Of a stretch of DNA of 64,000 nucleotides, positions 54,338 to 64,000 are shown in pieces. The stretch comes from Dentipellis sp. KUC8613. Lineage: Eukaryota; Basidiomycota; Agaricomycetes; Russulales; Hericiaceae. The stretch lies in the NCBI GenBank assembly GCA_002286715.1, contig NSJX01000007.1:540499-604498 (forward strand), written 5' to 3'. The stretch's first letter is position 1. Each line of letters opens with the position of its first letter. The notes below the pieces were generated by a model, which had not been told where the DNA came from, made no database searches, and saw only the letters and a list, made by a program, of their open reading frames with translations. Both the position numbers and the translations under genes were made by a program.

Positions 54338-55201
54338 ATGACGAGCCCTCGTATCCCCACTCCCCCTTTTACACTTCGGCCTGTCAGCGAGTATCGGGAC
54401 TACCACTCAGATAATGAGACTCACAACCACAATGATAGGCCCTGCATCAGCAGAATGCGCGAACGATCCCCTCATACCTACGCAGATGACAATTCATCCC
54501 CGACTGCCCGTTCTGTCACACCAGCGTACGTTGGGTTTTCTCTCTGCCATGCCTGATGCATGATGGTCTCACCATGCACTTCCGAACGAAACAGCTACCA
54601 GAGCGCGCCTACCATTCGCAGTGGTCGGGCTTCATCCTCGGTTAGATATCAGCCGTACTTACTTCACCGCGGGAACGCGAAGAGGTGGTCGCCTGCTGTC
54701 CCGTCCAATGGCAGCGACTCCGCAGCCGGCAGATCTTCGGGCTCCCTCTCTGGTGCGGAGTCAAATGAGGATGAGTTGCACTCTGAACACGGAGGTACAG
54801 AAGCTTCTCGCCAGTCTCCCGCATCTGTCGAGGCCGCTGCTGCGTCGGAACACCCTCCTGATAGGCCAGCAGCGTCTCCCGCTCGAGCCAGGCGCTCGAG
54901 TCCGTCGAAGAAGGACCGAAAGCCCACGCCGGAGGAGATACGGAAGTCGAAAGCCGATGCGGCGAGGATCCATCGTTCACGTTTGAACGGCGCAGTGGAT
55001 TCGATCCGTGCTGTCATGCCCCCGAAACACCTCAATGTTGCGAAGGGTAGGATGATTCCGACGCTGGAGCAAGGTGCGCACACCCAGTACACGCTGGAAT
55101 ACGTCTTTCTCACAGCTGCGACCTTTGCAGCTCGTGTTTATATCGTGGAGTTACAGCAAGAGAACCGCAAGCTAAAGGCTTCGCGAGTCGGACCGTCATG
55201 A
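54338..55201 (+). CDS. basic helix-loop-helix transcription factor
   Basis: Nuclear DNA-binding factor, target unknown. Exons 54338-54525, 54595-55073, 55131-55201 (245 aa). The first 170 residues are disordered, Ser/Arg-rich with acidic patches. Basic region plus helix 1 at about 175-203 (RKSKADAARIHRSRL, then AVDSIRAVMP), loop with HLNVAKGRM, helix 2 about 216-240 (TLEQ..VYIVELQQENRKLK), the latter continuing like a short zipper. The usual His...Glu-Arg residues of E-box binders are not obvious in the basic region, so its site may be atypical. The first ATG was chosen; the upstream TTG frame is open. Confidence 0.8.
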
Positions 55202-55768
55202 TCACACCTCGGTCGCTCTTTGGTCGTTGCTTGAAGCAATATTGACACACCACTAGGGAGGACCGTTTTCATCCTGTATCATCTATGTATATACCTACGT
55301 CGCTCGCACTACTGATATACTTATTGTACTATATGATTCATGTCCCATCTACCACTTACTACTGTTCCACCTACATTATACGGTCCTCGTACACTGTACA
55401 TACTTGCTATCCGAAGGCTAAACGACTCATGTACTATAAAATTCTTGATTTTGACGCACCCAACAGTGAGACTTCCACTCGCACTCCCAGGTCTCGTAGT
55501 AGGCAGACGTTTCTATGTTATTCGGCAAATGACACTGCCTTGCCATGAAGGTTGACTGAATAGGGAGAACCCTGGCGATTGATTAGTGTTCGCAACGCTG
55601 TGCGATTGTCCTGCATGCGTATGCACGTCCCGTAATAACATACTTGCCTACGACTCCTTCCGCCCTAACTTACCCCTCAAGACGCCACAGACTGCCCTCC
55701 ATCATTGCAAGTTGCAACGTTGAGCGCTGAGCAGTGTCCCTAATCGCTCCTTCACCAGACCGACCGCA
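55202..55768. other. intergenic region, no gene recognised
   Basis: AT-rich 3' flank of the bHLH gene followed by the promoter of the next SDR. Frames at 55285-55555 are rich in Tyr/Thr and unlike a known protein. Confidence 0.6.
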
Positions 55769-57459
55769 ATGGACATCTCCGTCATAGGCCGCAAGCTCGC
55801 TCGTTTCCCTCCTTTTGTTCAGAACCTGGTCCTCTCCGGCCTCATTGCATTCGCTGCTTCTCCAGCAGGCCTCATCCTTGGTTACCTTCTTGATCTCTCC
55901 AACCGACTATGCACGCCTCACCCTTTGGCAGCACCGGAAGAAGTCAGCAAAGATGATTTGGATAGCGTGTCGTATGATGCTATCAACATGCTGGACGCGA
56001 TACCTCGGGATGCTACGCATAAGGGGTATGCTGTCATCGGAGGCTCGGGGTTCGTCGGCAGGTGAGTGCAGTGGAAATGTACCATGCGTTCAAAGCTGAC
56101 CCTGCGTAGGTTCCTTGTCAAGCTGCTCTTACTGCGGGGCGAAACAAATGTTCGCATCCTGGACTTGGTCCCACCTCCAGAGGACATTGCGGAGAACCCC
56201 TCCGTCTCCTTCGTGAAGACGGACATGACGTCCCTCCAGTCTGTGAAAGACGGCCTCTCCTTACCCTTTCCATCCACAGGTGCACCCCCAGACGTTATTT
56301 TCCATACTGCTGCAGCCATACGTTTTTGGGAACGATTCTCCTACACTTGGCCAGCATCGTATAACGTCAATGTCCGCGGGACGGACAACATTCTGAAAGC
56401 GGCCTCAGAACTTCCTGGCGAGACGATACTAATTTACACGTCAACTGCCGACCTCTCCTTCCCTCGACCTCAATTTATGCAGATCGGGAAGGATTGGGAG
56501 CAGCCTCCACGGCATAAAGTAGTGGTCAGTGACGACGACGCTCCTCTCGACGGGCCGCACCTGTCGGACGGGTGCTACGCGCGGTCAAAGCGTATCGCAG
56601 AGAAATTAGTGACGAAGGCGAACGGCGAAGGCATGAAGACGGCCATAGTCCGCCCCGGCCAGTATGTGCTTCTCAGTCTGCCTCCCTGTGTAATATGCAA
56701 TCTCGGGAATTGATCTGTGAGGGCTTTTTTAGAACCATCCTGGGCCCGGGCGACCGCTTCCTGACTAGCTCGCTTACGATGCCTCGCGTGCCGCTCTTCG
56801 ACAAGCGATGGAGCCACACCGATATCTGTGTCTGGGACGCTGCTGCCGCGCACCTGTGTCTCGAAGATGCCTTGCAGCACAGACCAGAAGATGTGCGTGG
56901 AGAGACGTTCCTTGTCACGAGCGCCGGCCCTGCGTGGACCATGCAAGCGTGCCGCGACGCTCTTCAGGTGAGTGTTCTTCTTCCCGTTCGACCGCGTTAT
57001 CGAGACGACGTCCCCGATCTCTCACAGCACTACTCGTCGCGGACGCTGCCCTACGAAGACGTCCAGCCGCTGCTTATCTTCGTGCTCGCGCACGCCGTCG
57101 AACTGTTCCTCCTCATCCGCTACTACGTCCTCCTCCCCTTCTTCTTCCTGCTCGGATCTCGGCCGCGCCTGACGCCGACGTGGATGGGCGAGCTGATCTA
57201 TCTGCAGCCCACGACGCTCGAGTACATGCGCGATGTCGTCATCGACGACGCCAGGGCGAGGAAGCTGATCGGGTACGTAGGCAGGCGCCGTTTCCGCCCA
57301 CGGGCACATGCGCGCTTATGCTGGTGCTGACTTCTGGACTGGACGCACGACAGGTATCGCCCGCAGTGGCGGACCGCGCAGACCATCAAGTATACTGTGG
57401 ATCAGATAGAATCAGAGAAAGTTCCCGCGTTGCACGGTTTGCAGCTGAAGCAGGAGTAG
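55769..57459 (+). CDS. membrane-anchored 3-beta-HSD/ERG26-like short-chain dehydrogenase
   Basis: Five exons: 55769-56061, 56110-56661, 56733-56967, 57028-57272, 57354-57459 (476 aa). An N-terminal hydrophobic segment (LVLSGLIAFAASPAGLILGYLL, about 20-42) precedes the Rossmann motif GGSGFVGR (about 90-97). Catalytic YARSK follows, then RPGQTILGPGDRF, and a second hydrophobic stretch (LIFVLAHAVELFLLIRYYVLL) near residue 385. C4-decarboxylating or other 3-beta-hydroxysteroid dehydrogenase activity fits the family; it is a distinct paralogue of ERG26 rather than a recent duplicate. Substrate unproven. Confidence 0.85.
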
Positions 57460-57736
57460 CCTACGTACGGCTCGAACTCCATCCGATATCTCTGGTGGCA
57501 ATCTATTCAGTATCTTATGGGGCTTCATGTACCTTACGTAGTTGCACCTTATTCACTACTAGACACGGACCCGGTACGATTTTGCATATACTTGTTTGGG
57601 AGGTCACTTGCGTTGTTCAAGGATGATATTACTATCTATAGGGTATAAACATAGACTAAAACAGATTATACAAATACGGAGAGGACATTGTTGAGGACAA
57701 AAGGACTACCAATACTAGGCCGAATACTGAGGAGTA

Positions 57737-59771
57737 TTACTCTGGGGAATCATCGAACAGCGAAACAAATTCTTCAAACACCTTCATTCGCTCGCTCACC
57801 AGGCGCTGGGCGTGACAGTCCCGGATTGTGTACCTGCGGAAATGAATCTGAGCATCAGTACCGTCAAACGCCGCGACTATCGAATACTTACCTGGCTACA
57901 TCACCCCCCTGCCCCACAAACTCGATGCACTCTTCGTATACGTCCACTTCCAGCGCAACGCCATCCAAAAACATGATCTTGTACTTCCCCCCATCTGTGC
58001 CGCCCTGACGGATGCACCACCCCACAGAAGGGATAAACCGCATTTGCGTGGAGTCTCTATTTTCGGGGTTTGTCGGTTGCATGGATTCTGCCAATGAGAT
58101 GGCGCTTTGCGGGCGGCTGGACGTCGAGGCCCGGGAGGGTGCTCGACCCTCTTCGAAGACGGTACTGCTTGCCTTGCGTGTCGTGTCATTGGGAAATCCT
58201 CGAAGGGGAGGCGAGAGACGTGGCCGCGGCGCGATGTTCAAGTTGGGCAAGGCTCTAGAAGAAGAGGCACTACGGATCGAAGGCGCTTTGTTTGGTGGGG
58301 CATTGATTGCGTCCGCCGAGACACTGCGAGGTTTTATCAATGCATTGAAGACAGGGAAGCTCTTCTTCGCATTAAGCGGTCGATCGAGAATGGCTTCAAC
58401 ATTGCTGGACTTCTGCCGCGGAACTTCATTACCTTGCTTGGCGGGTTCGTCAACATGCACGAAGGGTGTTTCGATACTTCGCTGATTGTCGACTCGCTCC
58501 ATTGCTTCCACGATACGCAGAAAGTCAGACAGAACCTCCATCGCGGCTTTCTCACTGGAGGAAAAAGAGGCCCGATCCTCGTCACTGATATTATTTGTGA
58601 GCCCGTTCCAAGGGATAGTCTTCTTCCGTTGCTCATTTGCGGCTGCCGATTGACCGGACATCTGTGCAGTCAGCTCGAGTGTTTTTCGTTTACGAGACAG
58701 AAGAACCCGTAATGCTTGCGGCACGCCCTCTTGCACACTTGTCTTCGGTTCGTTCGCGTTTGCGGACCGTGACGAGCCAATCTTGATCTCGATGTCGGCA
58801 TGAGGGTCGTTGGCCATGAGCGTGCACGTCGCTGAAGGATGGTGCCAAACGAGCTACATGCACAGGATCAACAACGCAAGCTCGATAGCTGAAGGTTCGA
58901 GCTTCATATTACCTTTGCTACTTTTTTCTTGACATGCTCAATGACCTTGCCGGCCATGTCATATAGCCTCCGGTAATCTTCAGGAAGATCTATTAATGCA
59001 TATGTTGAATTCGGTTCTGCAAGGCAACAAGGCGTGCTCAGATGAGGTGCGCTGAATACTTGAATCTGGATGATATGGATGAGCAAGTGAATGACAACAA
59101 CCTGAATCACTCACCTTCAAGCCGTCGGAACTTACTACAAGAACTTCGTCTCCTTTACGTTTCTTCCTTCGCTCTCCCTCACGAAAATCTACTAGGACCG
59201 ACCGAGAGGGCAAGACGACCACTTGACCATGAGCTGTCTTCTGTGTCTGTGGTTGCAATAATGCAGTAGAGAAGGGCGTCGTTGTTAATGCTTCATAAGG
59301 TGAGGCCTCGGGTTGAGCTGGTAGGCTTGGAGTGGTCTTAGGCCACTTCTCATTTGGGAGAGGGGTGTCATCGATAGTTTCACCTCTTGGCTGGATTTCC
59401 GAATTTCTGATGCGACCAAGTACGTCCTCAGAGTAGCCAGAAGGTACGGAGCGCGGCACCTTGTCAGAGTTACCGCCAGAGCCAAATCCAGCCAGACCAG
59501 TCGGTTTTCTAGTATCCTGGCCGCTTTCGCTATTGAGCCTGTTGCGAAACAAGGGAAAGTCTTTCAGATGAGTAGGTCGTTTCTGAGGCGCAGCGTTCTC
59601 CTTGTCAGAAGCCTGAGTGTAGTCGCTTCTGGGGCTGGAGAAGGGCCGGCGAGCTGCAAGCGGCCGGAAGTCGTCCCGCCCATCGTCGCTCAGATCCTCG
59701 TTAGTGATGTCCGCCAGAGGGAGCCGCCTGTCCTTCAGCGCGAACTTGGCGAGTCCTTGCTTTGCTTTCAT
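57737..59771 (-). CDS. PLK4-like polo-box protein without a visible kinase domain
   Basis: Exons 59771-59115, 59065-58913, 58853-57892, 57833-57737 (622 aa). Residues about 184-294 (LPSRSVLVDFREGERRKK; STPCCLAEPN; DLPEDYRRLYDMAGKVI; CTLMANDPHADIEI) correspond to the cryptic polo box of PLK4/SAK kinases. Residues about 545-618 (SVGWCIRQGG...YKIMFLDGVALEV; RLVSERMKVFEEFVSLFDD) resemble the terminal polo box. The first 180 residues are disordered, Pro/Ser-rich, with a KEN degron (57-59) in DKENAAP. No glycine loop, HRD or DFG occurs, and the divergent oligopeptidase gene begins 298 bp upstream, leaving no room for a kinase domain. Family call from memory of polo-box patterns; function inferred as a mitotic scaffold. 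Confidence 0.75.
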
Positions 59772-60069
59772 TTCATGCAGTGTTGTCTATGAGATACTAG
59801 AGGTGAGACTGTTGCCAAGACAAGAGAACACTAGACCAAAAGCCAGATATACAGAGAATCACGTATCGGAAGACATATCACCTAGAACAGTGCGGCGGTC
59901 AAAGTCAATGACAACTGGAGCAGATGAAGGTTCGCTTTGACGAGGGGCGAACGCGTGAGACGCGCCGCTGACCAATGTTCACGTGCCCAGGTCATGTCCG
60001 GTAACGCCGAGTGAGGGCGGCAGGTGTTGCGGGGAGCGTGAGGGCAGAAGAGACATCAGGACCAAGTCG
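59772..60069. promoter_or_regulatory. divergent promoter of PLK4-like and oligopeptidase genes
   Basis: 298 bp. A small open stretch on the minus strand (59880-59960, ..APVVIDFDRRTVL) ends at a possible gtgata donor, but joining it to the next exon in frame fails, so I treat this as non-coding. Confidence 0.5.
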
Positions 60070-63000
60070 ATGTCGCTGGCCGCACGCACTGGACCGCCCC
60101 GTCTCCGCCATCTCGCCCATAAACGCACCGTCCTCGGCCTGGGCGCAATTGCAGTTGGACTAGCCGCACACTATGCAGGCCCTCTGACAAGCTTGGCGGG
60201 ATACAGATCGATTGCTGGATATGGTCGCCTCAGAGAGGTCACGCCGTCCTTGTGGAACGGCCCCAGGCTGTCCTCACGCGCGTTCTCATCGTCTCCTTCA
60301 TCTCTGCTCTCCCTGACCCCCTCTCTATCGAGTCTATTCAAGTTTGATACCGCGAGCTCGTCACAGTCTGTCATGCCTGGTCTCACCCCGCCCCAGCCGG
60401 CGCCGAAGTGGTCGCACACTGCGGAGGATATCACGCGGTTGACGAAGGAGGCTATTGAGCGCGACCGCGAGTTGCAGGACAAAGTTGCCAAGCTGAAGCC
60501 GGAGGAGTGTACATTTGAATCTGTACGTGTCACTGCATGTTCTCCCAGCTTGCTGTAAGCTGAAGTCCCGAATTCTGTAGGTATTCGTGAGTGGTCTATG
60601 AGTTATTGGATGCCCTGAAATACCTATTCATCTCCATCCCGCATCTCCATGTGATCAGCTCGCACTCGCAGAAGCCGAAGCCAAGTTCGACGCCATCGCC
60701 GAGCCCCTCTCCTTCTACCAGAATGTCTCCGCCTCCAAGGAGCTCCGCGACGCCTCAAACGAGGCCGAGGTCCTGGTTCGCGACTTTGGTGTCGAGTCCT
60801 CCATGCGCCTTGATGTCTTCGAGGCAAAATTGGCCGCGGAAAAGAACATTAAGGCGTCTGGCCGCAAACTGAATGCTGAGGAGCAGCGCCTTGTGGATAA
60901 GATGATCCTCGAGGGCAAGCGTGCTGGCCTTGCGCTTCCTGAGAAGGAGCGCGATGAGTTGAAGGCCCTTAAGAAGGAGCTATCGCAAGTGTGCCTGGAA
61001 TTCAGCGTAAGCGGTTGCAATGACTTGGAGTTGAGACTACGTGCTGAGCCATGAAAATAGAAAAACTTCAACGAAGAGAATGTACGGTCTTTTATTACCG
61101 TCTTGTAAGGTCTGATTGAGCTCATGGTTGCACAGGGCGTGGTCAGCTTCACCCTTGAGGAGCTGAAGGGCGTTCCCGCAGACGTCGTTTCTGGATATAC
61201 CAAGCGCACGGAAAATGGCAAGGAGCTCTACGACGTAACGCACAAGACGCCGGATATCTTCCCTCTGGTGAGCCCAGATCATATCGCACTCTGGCCTTTC
61301 CTCACTGTTCCCCAGTTCAAATATGCCGAGAACCCTGAGACGCGTCGTCGCGCCCATGAGAGCTACGACGATCGGCTTGCCATCAATGTTCCCCTTCTGG
61401 ACAGGGCTCTCGAGCTCCGCAGGAAATGTGCTGCCTTGCTCGGATACAAGACCTGGGCGGACTTTGTGACCGAGGTCAAGATGATCAAAAGCGGCAAGGG
61501 CGTCGAAGACGTAGGCCCAGTTTTCCTAGTTCTCATCTACTCATGTATCCTGACATCTATCCGTCAGTTCCTCGACGACCTCGAGCAGAAGCTTCGTCCC
61601 CTCGGCGTCAAGGAGCGCGAAATCCTTCTCGGTCTCAAACATGCCGAGCACAAGGCGAAGGGCCTCCCCTTCGATGGTGAATTCTACATCTGGGACTACC
61701 GTTACTATGACCGTAAGTTCATCGAGGAGTCGTTGGCCCTCGACGACTCGCTCGTCAAGGAGTACTTCCCCGTCTCTGTTGTTGTCCCCACTATCTTGGA
61801 GATCTACCAGAATCTACTTGGTGTGCGGTTCGAAGAGGTCAAGGGCGAGACATGGCATCCGGATGTCCAGATGTTCGCTGTCTGGGAGAATGGTGCGAAG
61901 GATGAGAGTGGGTTTGTGGGCTACTGCTACCTCGACCTATTCCCCCGAGGTTTGTCTCTTGTTTTTGACGTCCTGGACTGGTGCTGATCAAATACGGTTT
62001 TCCAGCGTCGAAGTACTCCCATGCCGCTGTTTGGCCTCTTCTGCCCGGCTACCAGCGTGCCGATGGCAAGCGCTCCTACCCACTCGCAGCAATGGTAGCC
62101 AACCTCGCGAAGCCCACTCCCGATCGCCCTGCGCTCATGCGCCACGATGATGTTGTCACGTTCTTCCACGAAATGGGACATGTCTTCCACGGCCTGCTCA
62201 GCCGAACAAAATTTGCTCGATTCCACGGAACGAGGTGAGTGTCATGCTTCTATAATTGTCCGCGCGGACGAACACTCATCGGCGGTTGTCTGGTAGCGTT
62301 GCACGCGACTTTGTCGAAGCACCCTCGCAGATGCTGGAGAACTGGTGCTGGGAGCCGCGAGTGCTCGAGAAGATGTCCAGCCATTACGAGACGAAGCAGC
62401 CGCTTTCGGCCGAGCTCATCGACAAGATCGTCAAAAGGTGTGTATTCGCCTGCTGTGTAACTGGATGTGCTTCATTCAACGTGTGCATTGCAGTCGCTAC
62501 GTCAATGTTGGGCTGTTCTATCTTCGTCAACTGTTCTTCGCCAAGTTCGACCTCAAAGTTCACACCGATCAGGGTGAGCTGGGAAATGTTTTTCTGGTCT
62601 ACTACAGTGCTGACTCCCTGCAGATGCCACGGACTACACGGCGCTCTGGAATAACCTCCGCACGGCGATCTCACTCGTGAAGGGTGGAAAGCAGGGCCCT
62701 GGGCAGGGCAGCTTCGGGCACATCGTCGGCGGGTACGATGCCGGATACTACGGGTATGTAACTTCATTCTTGGTGGACACGTCCCCGCGCATGTTGACGA
62801 GTTCCGGATGGTCTTAGCTACACGTACTCGCTTGTCTTCGCCGCGGACATGTACGCGACGGTGTTCAAGAAGGACCCACTGGATCCGAAGCTTGGCCAGC
62901 GCTACCGCGACAGCATCCTCCAGCCGGGCGGAAGCAGGGAGGAGCTCGACTCGCTGAAGGTGCGCCCGCTTCGCGCGCATACGACTCGTGACCCGCATCT

Positions 63001-63099
63001 GACCCATGTTTGCCGCAGGAATTCCTGGGCCGTCTGCCGAACTCGGACGCGTTCACGAGGGAGTTGTTCGGGAGTGCACCATCGAGCGCAAGTCTGTGA
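60070..63099 (+). CDS. PRD1: M3 metallo-oligopeptidase (saccharolysin/thimet type)
   Basis: Zinc oligopeptidase cleaving short peptides. Thirteen exons: 60070-60522, 60581-60586, 60659-61006, 61061-61081, 61136-61267, 61316-61510, 61568-61949, 62006-62234, 62297-62437, 62494-62573, 62624-62753, 62818-62959, 63019-63099 (779 aa). Active site HEMGH at 567-571 with third zinc ligand Glu596 (FVEAPSQMLENW); YNVGLFY-like and GHIVGGYDAGYYGYTYS motifs of family M3 are present. The first 100 residues are an Arg/Ser-rich, presequence-like extension; ATG at 60373 (MPGLTPPQP) could give a cytosolic form. One exon is only 6 nt. Confidence 0.92.
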
Positions 63100-63713
63100 G
63101 AGGCGTCACGGTAGTAGGATGTGTAGAAAGTCAACTGCATTTCTGTATATAAGCACACGCAAGCACAGTTCATCAAGCGGTGTGGTTCCTGTGTAAGGTT
63201 AAGGCCCGTTTGGAGAGATCGCCGGCGGAGTGGCTTCTCGCGGTGGCCGTGTCGTGTGACTAACTGTGGGTGGCCCTGATGTGCAGTTAGAGCGGGACCG
63301 CGGACAGCTGTGCGGTGGAGGCTAGGACAGAAAGACGGAGGTCAGGAGAGAGTCGGAGGACTCGGGGGGAAGTGGAGAGTCGCGTGCTGTGGCTGAGGGC
63401 TTGGCGGGGAGACGCAGCTGAGCGGCGGCAGCACTCTCTTTCCGCTACCACACCGTCAGTCAGTCACAAAAACATATTGTGCAACCCAGGCACCGGCAAT
63501 GGACGAGGTAAGTTGCGGGTCTCGACTGATGGTAGCGCTTACTGAAGCGTTCACAGGACGAGTTTGTGAGTCCTTTTCCGCGGTCTCTGAAGCTGCCAAG
63601 CATTCTCGCGCTCATCTTCGTTGCTGTGCGACCCCGCGCGCTCGTCTCCCTTACGTAGCTCTCCCCGACTTATCACGCTCGCTCGCAGGTGAGCATCTCT
63701 AGTCCTTGCCTTC
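63100..63713. other. intergenic region, possible 5' exons of the next gene
   Basis: After the oligopeptidase stop. An ATG GAC GAG at 63499-63507 followed by gtaagt, and GAC GAG TTT at 63557-63565 between cag and gtgagt, look like tiny leader exons of the gene at the right edge, but their phase does not join it cleanly. Left unassigned. Confidence 0.4.
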
Positions 63714-64000
63714 ATGCTCTCCAAGGACAAGTCCTCTGGCTCTCGTCGCCTCGGCTGGCGCACCCGCCATTCCGCATCGTCTTCCAAAGACGCAACCTCT
63801 CCGCTGGTCCCTCCCAAGGAGGGCGAGGAGCTCACCAGCTACACGAACACCTCACACCACTCATCCGCCGCCAGCTTGTCCTCACCCTCTACCACCAATG
63901 TCGCCACCGTCTCCTCATCCAACAACTCATCGCCCAATTCCTCCCGCCCCACCACTCCCCTCTTCTCCGCACGCTGGTCCAGTCCTAACATACTGACGAA
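63714..64000 (+). CDS. start of an unidentified Ser/Thr-rich protein, runs off the right edge
   Basis: Open frame from ATG 63714 (MLSKDKSSGSRRLGWRTRHS...) to the window end without a stop, 95 codons. Extremely Ser/Thr/Pro-rich after residue 50, as in disordered N-termini of fungal regulatory proteins. C-rich third positions suggest real coding. No domain visible, so no function is proposed. It may have upstream exons (see 63499-63565). Confidence 0.55.
   Translation, partial: MLSKDKSSGSRRLGWRTRHSASSSKDATSPLVPPKEGEELTSYTNTSHHSSAASLSSPSTTNVATVSSSNNSSPNSSRPTTPLFSARWSSPNILT

Noticed and set aside
53818..54414. 198-codon + frame upstream of the bHLH gene
   Set aside because: Crosses the TATA box and bHLH start; Cys/Ser/Thr-rich with no recognisable domain.
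59880..59960. Possible upstream exon of the PLK4-like gene
   Set aside because: The candidate donor leaves phase 1 while the next exon needs phase 0, so it cannot be joined in frame.
1..64000. CRISPR arrays, operons, bacterial promoters and rRNA genes
   Set aside because: None seen; the gene structure is plainly eukaryotic.

Overview
This 64 kb window is nuclear DNA of a filamentous basidiomycete, most likely an Agaricomycete. Nearly every gene is cut by many 45-75 nt GT-AG introns. Genes are dense on both strands, coding sequence is GC-rich, and the proteins (ATG26-type sterol glucosyltransferase, DUF6533-like membrane protein, F-box protein, POP1, a basic helix-loop-helix factor) are typical of that group. 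All exon structures below were read by hand from splice signals, reading-frame phase and protein-family continuity. There is no transcript evidence.

Layout. 1-567: 3' end of a nitronate monooxygenase. 775-4344: MPS1/TTK spindle-checkpoint kinase (+). 5227-9921: ATG26 sterol glucosyltransferase (-, 20 exons). 12252-13837: multi-pass membrane protein (+). 15222-15804: ribosomal protein S19 (-). 16395-18074: intronless F-box protein (+). 18902-28182: tandem array of eight two-exon GNAT acetyltransferases plus two relics, all on +. The second copy is split by a 1,930 bp TA-flanked terminal-inverted-repeat element. 29150-31510: pyruvate decarboxylase (+). 32054-34065: divergent CK1-like kinase with a duplicated C-terminal module (+). 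36020-37721: delta-12 fatty acid desaturase (+). 38157-39499: CDC123 (+). 39798-40655 and 41223-42077: tandem histidine phosphatases (-). 42598-44885: secreted endonuclease/exonuclease/phosphatase-family nuclease (-). 45488-46251: predicted mitochondrial coiled-coil membrane protein (-). 46575-49832: POP1 (+). 50076-51472: borealin-like protein (-). 51936-53385: ERG26-type sterol dehydrogenase (+). 54338-55201: bHLH factor (+). 55769-57459: second, membrane-anchored sterol-dehydrogenase-like SDR (+). 57737-59771: PLK4-like polo-box protein with no kinase domain (-). 60070-63099: M3 oligopeptidase (+). 63714 to the edge: start of a Ser-rich protein.

Themes. Three genes (ATG26 and two 3-beta-HSD-type dehydrogenases) concern sterols. 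The two dehydrogenases flank a bHLH gene whose promoter is packed with TACGTA palindromes. Three genes (MPS1, borealin, PLK4-like) concern mitosis but are dispersed, so no operon-like logic is implied. The most informative parts are the GNAT array with its datable transposon insertion, the apparently kinase-less polo-box protein, and the CK1-like kinase with an altered catalytic loop, a SUMO-interaction-like motif and duplicated C-terminal repeats. I see no CRISPR array, rRNA or virus. One degenerate tRNA-like Pol III element is present near 35.0 kb.
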